Part shown: positions 19,736 to 28,365 of the stretch, piece by piece
How the letters are laid out: every line of letters starts with the position of its first letter
Numbering within the stretch: the stretch's first letter is position 1
DNA from: Flavobacterium sp.
GTDB taxonomy: Bacteria > Bacteroidota > Bacteroidia > Flavobacteriales > Flavobacteriaceae
Assembly (NCBI RefSeq): GCF_039595935.1
Contig: NZ_JBCNKR010000005.1
Span: 434,001-498,000 of the forward strand
DNA length: 64,000 nt
Direction of reading: 5' to 3'
The notes under the pieces: generated by a model
The model's database searches: none
What the model was told of the DNA's origin: nothing
Seen by the model: the letters and a program-made list of their open reading frames with translations, nothing else
Program-made: the position numbers and the translations under genes

Positions 19736-19766
19736 AACCGAAGCAAAAAACGCTTCGGTTTTTTTA
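19736..19766 (+). terminator. Rho-independent terminator
   Basis: Stem AACCGAAGC/GCTTCGGTT around an AAAAAAC loop, followed by seven T residues, 37 bases after the M3 peptidase stop. Confidence 0.85.
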
Positions 19767-19823
19767 TTTGATTTTACTTTAGTTATCTTCGCATTTTTGA
19801 ATCTTAATCTTACAAAATAAGCC

Positions 19824-20483
19824 GTGAAAAAATATTTCAAAATCGTTCTTTACCTCGCAATTATCGGATTAATTGCAATAGTGTCTGTAAACTATTATGT
19901 CAAATCTTCGACTAAAACCAAGATTTATTATTCGGTAAAAAAGTTTCCTAAGAATGATGTGGGAATTATTTTTGGCGCTGGAATTAATGGAGATCAGCCG
20001 AGTAAATATCTTAAAGATCGTCTTGATGCGGGAATTTTGCTGTATAAAATGAAACGAATCAATAAAATTCTGCTTTCAGGAGATAATGGCCGTGACGAAT
20101 ATGATGAATTAACGGTAATGAAAAATTACTGTTACAATCATGGCGTTGATACCACAAAAATTTTTATTGATTATGCCGGTTTTGATACCTACTCGACCAT
20201 GTATCGCGCGAAACATATTTTTAAGATTAAAAGAGCTACTTTAATTTCGCAGAAATATCATTTGAACCGCGCCATTTATATTGGAAACAAACTTGGTGTA
20301 AAATCAATTGGTTTTTCTGCCAATAATGGAGAATATCTAGGATATAATTATGTTTGTTTTAGAGAATATGGTTCTGTTTTTAAATCGTTTTTTGATGTTT
20401 TGAGAAATCGGGAACCTCATTTTTTAGGCGGTGAAATCAACATAAATGGTATCTCAAATTATTCAAAAGATGATAAACGATAA
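19824..20483 (+). CDS. SanA/YdcF-like DUF218 envelope protein
   Basis: 219 aa starting with GTG. One N-terminal membrane segment (about residues 5-25) is followed by a DUF218-type domain: VGIIFGAGINGDQPSKYLKDRLDAG, KILLSGDNG, DYAGFDTYSTMYRAK and LISQKYHLNRAIYIGNKLGV. In enterobacteria SanA affects vancomycin sensitivity and envelope barrier function; catalytic activity is uncertain. It converges on the accessory cluster's last gene with no clear terminator between. Confidence 0.85.
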   Translation: MKKYFKIVLYLAIIGLIAIVSVNYYVKSSTKTKIYYSVKKFPKNDVGIIFGAGINGDQPSKYLKDRLDAGILLYKMKRINKILLSGDNGRDEYDELTVMKNYCYNHGVDTTKIFIDYAGFDTYSTMYRAKHIFKIKRATLISQKYHLNRAIYIGNKLGVKSIGFSANNGEYLGYNYVCFREYGSVFKSFFDVLRNREPHFLGGEININGISNYSKDDKR

Positions 20484-20531
20484 AGCTTTTTAAATATACT
20501 TTTTACTCTACTGAAAACAGTATAATAGATA

Positions 20532-21719
20532 TTATCTTAAATCTAATAACTGAGGTGTTTTGGTTGTATTAGGATCCGTATACAAATCAGCTGCTGCGAC
20601 CAGTAAAACTTCAACTTCCATAAATTTCTCATTATAGCCGAGACGTTCTTTTAATGCTTGTGTTTTTTTCAGGATAAAATCTGTTTTTTGGCCCTGTGGA
20701 ATATTTTGTACGATTAGCATTTTAACGACTTCTTTAAAATCTTTACTGGATAGCTGGATCTGAAAAGAAATGGCTTCTCCGGCAAGAGAAACAAATTCAT
20801 CGACATCATAATGCTGTTCACAGAGTATAAAGGATTTGGTTTCTCTGGATTTTAATTCCAGAAAAGGCTTTCCTTCTACTTCAACCCATCTTCCTAAATC
20901 GCCAATTGCATATCGAAAAACCGGAAATCTTTTTCGGAATGTATTGGTCACGGCAATGGTACCATATCCTTCTGTATCAGGATTTATTATTTCTATTAAT
21001 ATTCCTTTTATAACAGAAAATAAAGAGGGATTTTTAGAAGCATCCGACCATGCCCAGATTCCGGTTTCGGCAGAGCCATACATGGAATAAATCTGTTGGA
21101 ATCCCAGTACTTTTTGTAAAAGCTTTTGTATTTCGGGTCTTAAAAACTCTCCTGCATATAATAGATTTTGTATTTGAAGTTTTTGATTTTTTTCCTGTAA
21201 ATACTGTGCAAAACATAATAATTTGGAAGGTGTGCCCATTATAAAATCGGGTTTAAAATAACGAGCTGCCTGTTCCATATCCTGATAATCTGCATGTGCA
21301 CTCAGTGCCAATGTGGTAGCCTGACATTTTTCTAAAATATCATCCATTATGGCCGCAGTTCGGTACATATCTGAATAGCCAAAAATATTGAGGGCTATTG
21401 TTTTAGAAGTAAAAAAGTTATTTCTAGTCAGTTCCTCCGCCATAGCCAAACGCTGATTGTGATTTTCCTGTATGTCTACCGGAAAAACCAACGGTTTTTG
21501 CGTACTTCCTCCTGAACGAACCAAATACACTCCTGTCTTTTCGTCTTGAAGATTGAACTTAGTATTTAAAATTGGTATTAATACTTTTTTGCTCAGCATG
21601 GGGGCGCTGGCTGCAGAATCATGCCCTTTATAAAATTCCGAATACAGAGAGTTTTGTTTGGTCCATTCAAAATAAGCCTGCAATTCAGTATGGTCGGTTT
21701 TTACGGTATTTGAATTCAT
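20532..21719 (-). CDS. Adenylate-forming ligase (phenylacetate-CoA ligase/AMP-binding superfamily)
   Basis: 395 aa. VRSGGSTQKPLVFP matches the phosphate-binding loop of acyl/aryl-adenylating enzymes, and MYGSAETGIW the adenine-contacting YGxxE motif; FRYAIGDLGRWV is the D-G-R segment of the hinge. Shorter than full acyl-CoA ligases, in the range of PaaK-like or coenzyme F390-type enzymes. It probably activates a carboxylate as the acyl-AMP for transfer to another substrate. Last gene of the minus-strand GDL cluster, 18 bases after the glycosyltransferase gene. Confidence 0.75.
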   Translation of the reverse strand: MNSNTVKTDHTELQAYFEWTKQNSLYSEFYKGHDSAASAPMLSKKVLIPILNTKFNLQDEKTGVYLVRSGGSTQKPLVFPVDIQENHNQRLAMAEELTRNNFFTSKTIALNIFGYSDMYRTAAIMDDILEKCQATTLALSAHADYQDMEQAARYFKPDFIMGTPSKLLCFAQYLQEKNQKLQIQNLLYAGEFLRPEIQKLLQKVLGFQQIYSMYGSAETGIWAWSDASKNPSLFSVIKGILIEIINPDTEGYGTIAVTNTFRKRFPVFRYAIGDLGRWVEVEGKPFLELKSRETKSFILCEQHYDVDEFVSLAGEAISFQIQLSSKDFKEVVKMLIVQNIPQGQKTDFILKKTQALKERLGYNEKFMEVEVLLVAAADLYTDPNTTKTPQLLDLR

Positions 21720-21737
21720 AAAATCTGTTTTAATTAA

Positions 21738-22649
21738 TCAGGCTCTTTTGTAGAAATAATACTTGTTTCTAATCAGGATTTTGGAATGGTTCAGCAGAAA
21801 CAACGCTTTTTGCTGCCATGAAGGAAGTCGTTCCATCGCATGTTCAAACCATCGCTGAGATAACATTCCCATAAGGTACCTATCGTAAGGGTTACTGCTT
21901 TTATGATAGCGTTTTATAATAACAGGAATATCCAGTTCTTTCCAGCTGGCATAACTGATTCTTGACAAACTGCCTTCTACTTCTCTTACTTCAATGCAAA
22001 TTTTATTTAGTAAACCGGCCCGAAAACCAACAGGCATATTTTTCAGTACGCGATACCAGAAGTCGATTCCTTCATTTAAGGAAACATTGGTTTCGTAACG
22101 AATGTTGTCGAGATATTTTTTTCTGATTATTACGTTACTGCCAACTCCCATAATAAAATCCGGCGAACTGATGCTGTGCAGTATATCTGGTATCAAAAAA
22201 AGTTCATCTGCTAAAGGGATGAGTTCTTTTTTAAAAGACTGAATAGCGGGAAGGTAATAACGTGACGGCACTAGTAAAATTCCAAGTACCAAAATGTCAA
22301 TATTTTCCTGTTCCATAATCAATGCGGCTTGTTTTAAACAAGCAGGAGTATAACAATCATCTGCATCTAAAAAACTAATGAGTTCTCCTGATGCTTTTTC
22401 CATTCCAATATTTCTGGCATATCCCGGGCCTTTGTTTTCCTTTAGTTCAACAACCTCAACAGAGGTTTCTAAAAAATGAGTTTTAAAAAAAGACAGAGCA
22501 TCATACAAACAGTCCAGACTTTTATCTGTACTGCAGTCATCTACAATAACAATCTGTGATGCTTTTTTCTCCTGAAAAGCCAGTGACCTAATGGTATCAT
22601 AGATATATGCTTCTTTATTATAAAGAGGGATAACAACGGTATGTTTCAT
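21738..22649 (-). CDS. Family 2 glycosyltransferase
   Basis: 303 aa GT-A fold. The N-terminus TVVIPLYNKEAYIYDTIRSL and VDDCSTDKSL lead to the DXD motif in SFLDADDCYT. There are no clear membrane segments, so it probably works in the cytosol with a nucleotide-sugar donor. Three bases separate it from the ATP-grasp gene upstream, so the two are co-transcribed. In this context it may glycosylate the cluster's product; that is inference. Confidence 0.85.
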   Translation of the reverse strand: MKHTVVIPLYNKEAYIYDTIRSLAFQEKKASQIVIVDDCSTDKSLDCLYDALSFFKTHFLETSVEVVELKENKGPGYARNIGMEKASGELISFLDADDCYTPACLKQAALIMEQENIDILVLGILLVPSRYYLPAIQSFKKELIPLADELFLIPDILHSISSPDFIMGVGSNVIIRKKYLDNIRYETNVSLNEGIDFWYRVLKNMPVGFRAGLLNKICIEVREVEGSLSRISYASWKELDIPVIIKRYHKSSNPYDRYLMGMLSQRWFEHAMERLPSWQQKALFLLNHSKILIRNKYYFYKRA

Positions 22650-22652
22650 GAT

Positions 22653-23927
22653 CTACTCTGCTATAGGATAAACTAAAGCTCTTCCCTGATGCACATTAAC
22701 TACCGATTCATCTGATCCTCTGAATAAACCGGAACCATACGTTTTATTGTCTCTGCACAACAGCATGCCTACCAGATGAATCTGACGATTGTTTTCAATA
22801 TCATTAAACTCTTTTTGGTCTACAAAATGCTGTATGACATATTTACTCCAGTTTTCCCTGATAATAGTTTCCCATTCCGAAGGTGTACAATCACTTTTTA
22901 CATAGGCTCCAATTCCTCTTCCGCCGCTGTTTAGTTTTAAAATTAAATTCTGACTGCTCTTAATAAAAGCATCGCAACCAGAAGGTTCGGTAATAACGTA
23001 ACTAGGAATCAGGAACTTTCTTAAAAAGTTATAATCCTCAGAACTTAAATAATCATTCATTATTTCAGAATCGTACATAACGGCCAGGACTCTTTTATCA
23101 TGAATTAAAATTAAAGTTCTGATATCATTAAAATAGGAATTTTGCTCAATCAGTTTATCCATTACCTCGGGTTTTATTTTTTTTAACTCTTCCCGATCCA
23201 TTTCTAATATAAATTGCGAAACCGATATTTCGTTTACACAAAGATTGTCATTAGAAATTTTCAGATCCTGAGGACGCACTGAAATCAATTCAACTCCCAG
23301 TTTTGCCAATTCTTTCTGAAGATAAAAAATCTCTGTGCCTTTTTCGTCATCATGAACAAACGCCGCTTTTTTGTCTGGAGTAAAATGATAATACAAATCG
23401 TCAATCAGTTTTTTTAAATCGTTTTGGTCTAAATCTACCTGATCTTTGATTGTATGTACTTCATGGCTGATCAGTTTTAGATAATAACTAATCATCCAGC
23501 CGTTTAAAGGATAACGTGCCCCAATCTCACAAATCTTGGGCTGATTACTGGTATCATATAAAAAATCAGGGCGGTAAAAACCCTGATTATATACTTTGTG
23601 GATGCATTTTTTTAATAACGCTTCAAGTTCTTTATCGAGCTGATAATAGTTTCGAATTCTCTCATCGTTAAAATAGTTTTCGACAATGGCTTTGCAGGCG
23701 AGGTTTAAAACCGAGCACAAACGTTCCATTTCACTATTGTATTCCGGAGACAATTTTACCGAAGAATTAGCAAAAAAATGACCTTCCAGTCCAGCTCCTT
23801 TCTGAAAATATTCAGGAAAAGACTCTTTCCATATTTTCAGTTTTTCCGGCTGATTCTGCCTGAGAATAATGGTATCAGAAACAAATAATTCTGTTTCTTG
23901 CTCTGTATGAATCATCTGCAGGAACAT
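22653..23927 (-). CDS. ATP-grasp-like ligase, probable cluster tailoring enzyme
   Basis: 424 aa, not confidently assigned to a named family. FYRPDFLYDTSNQPKICEIG followed by ARYPLNGW resembles the substrate/metal face of glutathionylspermidine-synthase-like (permuted) ATP-grasp enzymes. LILKLNSGGRGIGAYV supplies a lysine plus glycine-rich ATP loop. GSGLFRGSDESVVNVHQGR near the C-terminus resembles the N/R metal-binding end. Such enzymes join a carboxylate to an amine via acyl phosphate. Three bases from both neighbours, so part of a four-gene translational block. Confidence 0.6.
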   Translation of the reverse strand: MFLQMIHTEQETELFVSDTIILRQNQPEKLKIWKESFPEYFQKGAGLEGHFFANSSVKLSPEYNSEMERLCSVLNLACKAIVENYFNDERIRNYYQLDKELEALLKKCIHKVYNQGFYRPDFLYDTSNQPKICEIGARYPLNGWMISYYLKLISHEVHTIKDQVDLDQNDLKKLIDDLYYHFTPDKKAAFVHDDEKGTEIFYLQKELAKLGVELISVRPQDLKISNDNLCVNEISVSQFILEMDREELKKIKPEVMDKLIEQNSYFNDIRTLILIHDKRVLAVMYDSEIMNDYLSSEDYNFLRKFLIPSYVITEPSGCDAFIKSSQNLILKLNSGGRGIGAYVKSDCTPSEWETIIRENWSKYVIQHFVDQKEFNDIENNRQIHLVGMLLCRDNKTYGSGLFRGSDESVVNVHQGRALVYPIAE

Positions 23928-23930
23928 AAA

Positions 23931-24743
23931 TTATATACTAACTTCTTCTATTTCCATTACATCTTCCATCACAGCCGATTTTTTATCCAGATAATCTTTG
24001 ATAATTGGTTCCAGATCATATTCTTCCAGATTAACATTCATTGCTTTGGCATAATGGAAAATAGCACTGACTGCAAAAAAGAAATGATTTTTTTCTGTAG
24101 GCCCGCAGTGAACACTTATCCAGGCTAGTGTTTTATCTCTGTCTTCTTCAGAAAAGCCATAATCTTTAGTAAGCCAGGATTCGAATTTTGGAAGAATATA
24201 TTCTACTTCACCATGTGTATAAATTTCATGAATTAAAGTAGTAAGCAGGGCGATCATGATGTCTTTATTTCGCAGTGAATTTTGATCTTTCCACGCTTTA
24301 AATTCGTAAGCACTTTGGTTTAAGTATTTACGTGAAAGCCAGTCATCGTCTGTACAAATATTAGTAGCCATTGTATAGAACAATTGTGAGTGCAGCACTC
24401 TTCCTACCACTGCTAAATCTTCGTCTACAATTCTGTTTAAACTTGTAATAGACTGTAAAAGGGCTTCTTTGTCTGCAATAGGCTGATTTTTATGAACCAG
24501 CATTGTCATACGGTTACTGATTCCGGCAACTGTCATGGCGCTGTTATTGGTTTGGCTCCAACTGTGAAAAAAAAGCTGTAAACGTTCTTTGTCCTGAACT
24601 TTTGAGGTTAATTGTTTGAAACTTTTTTCGATTTTTGAAAATGCTTCTTCCTGATTTGGAAGAAATTTTAATAGTTGATCTTTTAAATACGATTCTTCCA
24701 TATCCTGAAGAACCGGAATAATAATTGAACTTAGATTTGTCAT
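23931..24743 (-). CDS. Heme-oxygenase-fold (iron-containing redox enzyme-like) protein
   Basis: 270 aa, all-helical and cytosolic. His/Glu/Asp-rich helices (VDEDLAVVGRVLHSQL; TTLIHEIYTHGEVEYILPKF; VHCGPTEKNHFFFAV) are spaced as in heme-oxygenase-like diiron proteins or TenA-like proteins. The full ligand set cannot be confirmed by eye. These enzymes often tailor natural products by C-C or N-N oxidation. A 249-base gap precedes it, so it may start a second transcript with the three genes that follow. Confidence 0.45.
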   Translation of the reverse strand: MTNLSSIIIPVLQDMEESYLKDQLLKFLPNQEEAFSKIEKSFKQLTSKVQDKERLQLFFHSWSQTNNSAMTVAGISNRMTMLVHKNQPIADKEALLQSITSLNRIVDEDLAVVGRVLHSQLFYTMATNICTDDDWLSRKYLNQSAYEFKAWKDQNSLRNKDIMIALLTTLIHEIYTHGEVEYILPKFESWLTKDYGFSEEDRDKTLAWISVHCGPTEKNHFFFAVSAIFHYAKAMNVNLEEYDLEPIIKDYLDKKSAVMEDVMEIEEVSI

Positions 24744-24992
24744 GATTGCTGGGGTTTTAGAGTTTATTTTTGATTTGTTTTTGGTTTGATATTTCTTCTG
24801 ATTTAAAATCTGTTATAAACAGCAGAAATATTCTTTTGGTAAACTTATTCTTTAAGCAATTACAGATTTTAAAAAAATGCTATAAACACATTAATATCAG
24901 GTATGAGCTGGTTAATTTCTGTAATGAAAAATAATTATGATTTAGGTTTTGATGCTTTAAAAAATCTTAATGAAACAGACCTTTTTAATGGT

Positions 24993-25568
24993 TTAATTAA
25001 ATTTGGAACGATAGTATTTAATTTTTCTAACCACATCAATATCTTTAAGATGGTATTGTTCTAACCATTCGGCTTCGTCAAAAAAATTACATCTGGATTC
25101 TGCAATTACGATGATCGGTTTCTGTAATGAAATCTGGTGTAGTTTATTTAATAATTCAGCGTATTGAAAATCGTAAAGAGGATTGTACAAATAAAAAATA
25201 GTTCCATCAGAAATATCCGTTTTTAAAATATCACCGCAAATTGCATCGGCATTTTTTATTTGCTCTTTTTCGATTAAACCGGCACAAACTTCATGTCGTT
25301 CTTTCAGAATTTCAATTCCTTTAAACTTCGCATTTGGATATTTTACAGCTCCATATAATATTATGTTTCCATAACCGGAGCCTAAATCATAAAATACGGT
25401 TTCGTTAGTTATTGCGATAGGATCAAAAAGATCAGATAAAAAACTGGAAGAACCATACCGATAAGAATTGAGGCCGTATTTAATTGTAATTTCAGACAGA
25501 CTTAAGGATTCTTCAATATGATTAGAATACTTATCAATTTCTGATTGGATTTTTTCTAGCAGTTCCAT
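24993..25568 (-). CDS. Class I SAM-dependent methyltransferase (DOT1-like)
   Basis: 191 aa. Motif I is FYDLGSGYGNIILYG and motif II the acidic GIEILKERHEVC; NPLY in FYLYNPLYDF resembles the N/DPPY motif of amino-modifying enzymes. The arrangement recalls DOT1-like lysine methyltransferases. One base from the radical SAM gene, so translated with it and likely acting on the same substrate. Confidence 0.7.
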   Translation of the reverse strand: MELLEKIQSEIDKYSNHIEESLSLSEITIKYGLNSYRYGSSSFLSDLFDPIAITNETVFYDLGSGYGNIILYGAVKYPNAKFKGIEILKERHEVCAGLIEKEQIKNADAICGDILKTDISDGTIFYLYNPLYDFQYAELLNKLHQISLQKPIIVIAESRCNFFDEAEWLEQYHLKDIDVVRKIKYYRSKFN

Positions 25569-25569
25569 A

Positions 25570-26997
25570 TTATTTCATCATTAATAATTCTAATTTTTCA
25601 AGTGATCTTTTGGCTTTTTCCATTTTAACGGCGTACTCATCGTTTACTTTCTGGATATCGGCATTGCAGAAACTGCAGCAGGTTTCTTCTTCATAAACAT
25701 AATTATCACAGCCATTACAAAGTTTAAGTGCTTTAGGTATGCGGGGAACTCTTTCTGTAAAATCAGATGCCTGAATTTCAGGAGCATTATGCGGTGACTG
25801 TACTTCTACTATTTCTCCTTTTTCATTTTCTACAATGATTTCAAACAGACCAATATCAAAAGACTGCCCCGGAGCTTCCTGTATTTTTCGAATACGTTCC
25901 TGAAGACCTTTTTTCTTTAGTTCCAAAGCACGATGGTGGCAAAACGGATTGTTTCCTCTTTTTCCAAAAAGTACAGAACTGGTCCAAGTGCATCCGGCCA
26001 GGCAGGAAGATTCATAATAACAGCCTTTACAGCCTCCCCATAATTCTTCTTTATTTCTGTATCGGGAAAAAACCATTTCTTCGCTGTATTTCCAGATATC
26101 TTCAAGCTTCATGTCTTTGACATTTCCGCCTGTATAACCGTTTGTAGGCAATGAAGGACATCCTTTTATTTTACCATCGGCTTCAATGCCAATTCCGGTA
26201 TGACCGGCAGAACATCCTGTATAATATTTTTCATTACCCTGTCTCCAGATATGTTCGTAAGGACCAAAATAGCCAATGTTGTTTCCTGCCTGTATCAACA
26301 CATTATGAGCCAGTGCTTTTCTGTATATTACAATGAGTTCTTCGTAAAAATCAATCAGCTCATAAGGCTGCAGGATCAGTTCATCTGAATGGTCTACGGC
26401 ATTTCCCATTGCTACGGCCAGTTGTATCTGCCAGTTTCTGACATTATTTTCGATCAGGATATCAAGCAGTTCACTGAGTTCATTCTTGTTCAGCTTTGTA
26501 ATTACCGTATTAACGCTTGAGGGCAGATCATAGGTTTTGAGCAGTTGCAGACAATTGATAACATGGTCAAACGAATCTCTTCGTCCACGAATTTTATTAT
26601 GGGTATCCGGCAATCCGTCTAGTGAAACACCTATATTTCGTATTCCGGCTTTTTTAGCACTGCTGATTCTTTCCTCGTTTAAATTATAAGCTCCGGACTG
26701 CATAGAACATTCAATTCCGCTCTGGTTAATTTTTTCAATTATTTCCAGCCAGTCTTTTCTTAAAAAAGCTTCTCCGCCAATAATGGTGATTTCTCTTGTT
26801 CCCAAACGTTTAAGGCTGTCAATAACATCAAAACACTGTTCGGTAGTCAGTTCTCCGGGTCTTACTTTTCCGGCTCTGGATCCGCAGTGAGAACATTTTA
26901 AATTACAGGCAAGCGTTATTTCCCATACCACATGAACCGGGGTCGCTGTTCTGTAATCATCTCTTACTCTGTATCGTATAGAAGTCTTGTCCATCAT
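25570..26997 (-). CDS. Radical SAM/SPASM peptide maturase (GDL-peptide associated)
   Basis: 475 aa. The radical SAM cluster motif is CNLKCSHC (Cys31, Cys35, Cys38), with GGEAF as the SAM-binding segment. The SPASM region has CSAGHTGIGIEADGKIKGCP, then CKGCYYESSCLAGC and FCHH, enough cysteines for auxiliary Fe-S clusters. A C-terminal extra (about residues 425-460) adds two CxxC knuckles, LCNGC and CCSFC. This domain order is typical of RiPP maturases that crosslink or epimerise small precursor peptides. Two GDL-type peptides are encoded just upstream. The actual reaction is unknown. Confidence 0.85.
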   Translation of the reverse strand: MMDKTSIRYRVRDDYRTATPVHVVWEITLACNLKCSHCGSRAGKVRPGELTTEQCFDVIDSLKRLGTREITIIGGEAFLRKDWLEIIEKINQSGIECSMQSGAYNLNEERISSAKKAGIRNIGVSLDGLPDTHNKIRGRRDSFDHVINCLQLLKTYDLPSSVNTVITKLNKNELSELLDILIENNVRNWQIQLAVAMGNAVDHSDELILQPYELIDFYEELIVIYRKALAHNVLIQAGNNIGYFGPYEHIWRQGNEKYYTGCSAGHTGIGIEADGKIKGCPSLPTNGYTGGNVKDMKLEDIWKYSEEMVFSRYRNKEELWGGCKGCYYESSCLAGCTWTSSVLFGKRGNNPFCHHRALELKKKGLQERIRKIQEAPGQSFDIGLFEIIVENEKGEIVEVQSPHNAPEIQASDFTERVPRIPKALKLCNGCDNYVYEEETCCSFCNADIQKVNDEYAVKMEKAKRSLEKLELLMMK

Positions 26998-27025
26998 AAT
27001 TTATTTATAGTTAGTTTGTTATTTT

Positions 27026-27065
27026 AAAAAACGGTTTAAAAAGTAAACCTTCATAAACCGTTTTT
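27026..27065 (-). terminator. Hairpin between GDL peptide 1 and the maturase gene
   Basis: AAAAACGGTTTA pairs with TAAACCGTTTTT around a 15-base loop, followed on the minus strand by Ts. Placed after the peptide genes and before the maturase, it could reduce read-through so that precursor exceeds enzyme. Confidence 0.65.
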
Positions 27066-27072
27066 CCTCAAA

Positions 27073-27243
27073 TTACTTTTTAAGGCTTTCAATAGCCTCA
27101 AGCAGTTCTAACAATGCAGCGCTCAAGTCTCCTTGTTCTCTTACTGTTTGTTTAGCTTGTTCGGCCACTGCTCTCATTTTTTCTAAATCATTTGAAGCTA
27201 TTGCTTCTCTGATTCCTGCTGCGTAAAGCATTACTACTCCCAT
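27073..27243 (-). CDS. GDL peptide 1 (DUF1843-like putative radical-SAM substrate)
   Basis: 56 aa small protein below usual ORF cut-offs. It starts MGVVMLYAAGIREAIASNDL and contains EQGDLSAALLELLEAIESL towards the end. It is strongly similar to GDL peptide 2 (REAIASNDL, VAEQAKQ, QGDLS and ALLELLEAI are shared). The pattern YGxAIREAIAS...GDLxxAL recalls DUF1843 proteins. It is mainly helical, with no Cys, no signal peptide and no cleavable GG leader. The ATG follows an A-rich stretch and a structured leader (27266-27326). Immediately precedes the radical SAM gene. Confidence 0.75.
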   Translation of the reverse strand: MGVVMLYAAGIREAIASNDLEKMRAVAEQAKQTVREQGDLSAALLELLEAIESLKK

Positions 27244-27265
27244 AACATTTTGTTTTTTAGTTATT

Positions 27266-27326
27266 CCTACTCTTAAGGTTTTTCGGATTCCCCCTTGTTA
27301 GTCTGAACAAGACAGTTTGTTCTGTC
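27266..27326 (-). promoter_or_regulatory. Structured 5' leader of GDL peptide 1
   Basis: On the minus strand: hairpin GACAG-N6-CTGTC (27326-27311), then AAGG, loop ending CCGAAAAA, CCTT (27296-27275), then GAGTAGG (27272-27266), 22 bases before the ATG. The arm AAGG/CCTT replaces AGGC/GCCT and CTGC/GCAG of the three other leaders while keeping base pairing. Confidence 0.65.
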
Positions 27327-27339
27327 AGGTTAAAACCTT

Positions 27340-27516
27340 TTATTTTTTGTTTTTAAGTTCCTCGATTGCTTCCAGCAGTTCTAGCAAAGCAGAGCTCAGG
27401 TCTCCCTGATCTTTTATAACCTGCTTAGCCTGTTCTGCAACAGCTTCCATTTTAGCCAGATCATTTGAAGCTATCGCTTCTCTGACGGCAACACCATAAG
27501 GCATCATTATTCCCAT
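27340..27516 (-). CDS. GDL peptide 2 (DUF1843-like putative radical-SAM substrate)
   Basis: 58 aa. Reads MGIMMPYGVAVREAIASNDL at its start and DQGDLSSALLELLEAIEEL near its end, followed by KNKK. About two thirds identical to GDL peptide 1, so a tandem duplicate. The PYGVAVREAIAS start matches the DUF1843 pattern better than its partner does. Its upstream region lacks the full leader element but keeps the A-rich ACTAAAAAAAGAAAGTT before the ATG. A probable precursor or partner for the maturase; the modified residues are unknown. Confidence 0.75.
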   Translation of the reverse strand: MGIMMPYGVAVREAIASNDLAKMEAVAEQAKQVIKDQGDLSSALLELLEAIEELKNKK

Positions 27517-27604
27517 AACTTTCTTTTTTTAGTGATTAGCATCGTTTTGTTTCGAAAAGTTCTTCATAAAGAAAACCGTATCTCTTATGAAAGAATTCTT
27601 TTTA

Positions 27605-28264
27605 TTATTCAGCAGGTCCAAACTGATGTAAAAAAATCGCCGGATCATTTGGATTCAAACAAGTCAGGTTCCCCATTGTAACAGTTCTTCCATCTTTGTT
27701 TTTTCCGCTGATCATGATATTTTTCAATCCTGTTCTTAAGGTTCCTACACGATCACCGCCTCTTACTTCAACCCCCATTTCATGAGGTGTACCGGTTCTG
27801 GTGGCAATAATATTTCCGGATGCGTTTTCTATTAGTAATACTTCGCCAATTGCCGGAGGAGGAAATGATTGCGTAACGGTAATATCCGTAAGCGGCCCCA
27901 GTGTAATGTATTCTGGCAGAACTTCTGTATTTACAGCATCTAACTCCGGTTTAAGAAGGCGAATAGTTCTTCCGAACTCCGGATTATCCCCTGCATTAGT
28001 ACAGAACATCCACGGAGTTGTAAAAGAAGTTCCGTCTTCTGTCTGCCCTATGGCTACATAGCGCTGATGTACTTTAAGCGGTGTTATCTGAGTTGCTGAT
28101 TTAAGATCAAGATTGTAAAATACAGAAGTGATAAGTGTTCCAACAGCGTAGGTTCCGCTGGCTCCTTCAATCACCGGAAGAATAACAGGGCCAACACCTC
28201 CGCCTTTCCAGTCTATATAAGGATATACGTTAACGTTTTTAACTTTTTGTGGTATAGGTTGCAT
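27605..28264 (-). CDS. GDL-cluster protein with SFPPPAIG motif, function unknown
   Basis: 219 aa from the ATG at 28264. An in-frame ATG at 28291 lies inside the conserved leader that is non-coding in front of GDL peptide 1, so the downstream start is preferred. Beta-rich and glycine/proline-rich, no signal peptide or membrane segment. Contains the octapeptide SFPPPAIG, also found in the protein at 29212. NVNVYPYIDWKGGGVGPVI near the N-terminus may bind a ligand or partner. No known family recognised. Confidence 0.7.
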   Translation of the reverse strand: MQPIPQKVKNVNVYPYIDWKGGGVGPVILPVIEGASGTYAVGTLITSVFYNLDLKSATQITPLKVHQRYVAIGQTEDGTSFTTPWMFCTNAGDNPEFGRTIRLLKPELDAVNTEVLPEYITLGPLTDITVTQSFPPPAIGEVLLIENASGNIIATRTGTPHEMGVEVRGGDRVGTLRTGLKNIMISGKNKDGRTVTMGNLTCLNPNDPAIFLHQFGPAE

Positions 28265-28282
28265 AATAGTTGAATTTTGGGT

Positions 28283-28365
28283 CTTACTCATGAGGCTTTT
28301 CGGGTTCCGCCTTCGCTTTTTTCTGTGCGAAACAGCTCGTTTTTTTTAGTGGGGTCTGCTCCACT
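28283..28365 (-). promoter_or_regulatory. Structured 5' leader, copy 2
   Basis: On the minus strand: AGTGGAGCAGACCCCACT (28365-28348), CTGTTTCGCACAG (28335-28323), AGGC-loop ending CCGAAAA-GCCT (28312-28293), then GAGTAAG (28289-28283). The loop TTTCGC could pair with the downstream GCGAA, forming a pseudoknot. Precedes the gene at 28264. Confidence 0.65.

Noticed and set aside
24904..25068. 54 aa plus-strand frame in the gap after the methyltransferase
   Set aside because: Opposes the operon, overlaps the methyltransferase 3' end and has no recognisable features.
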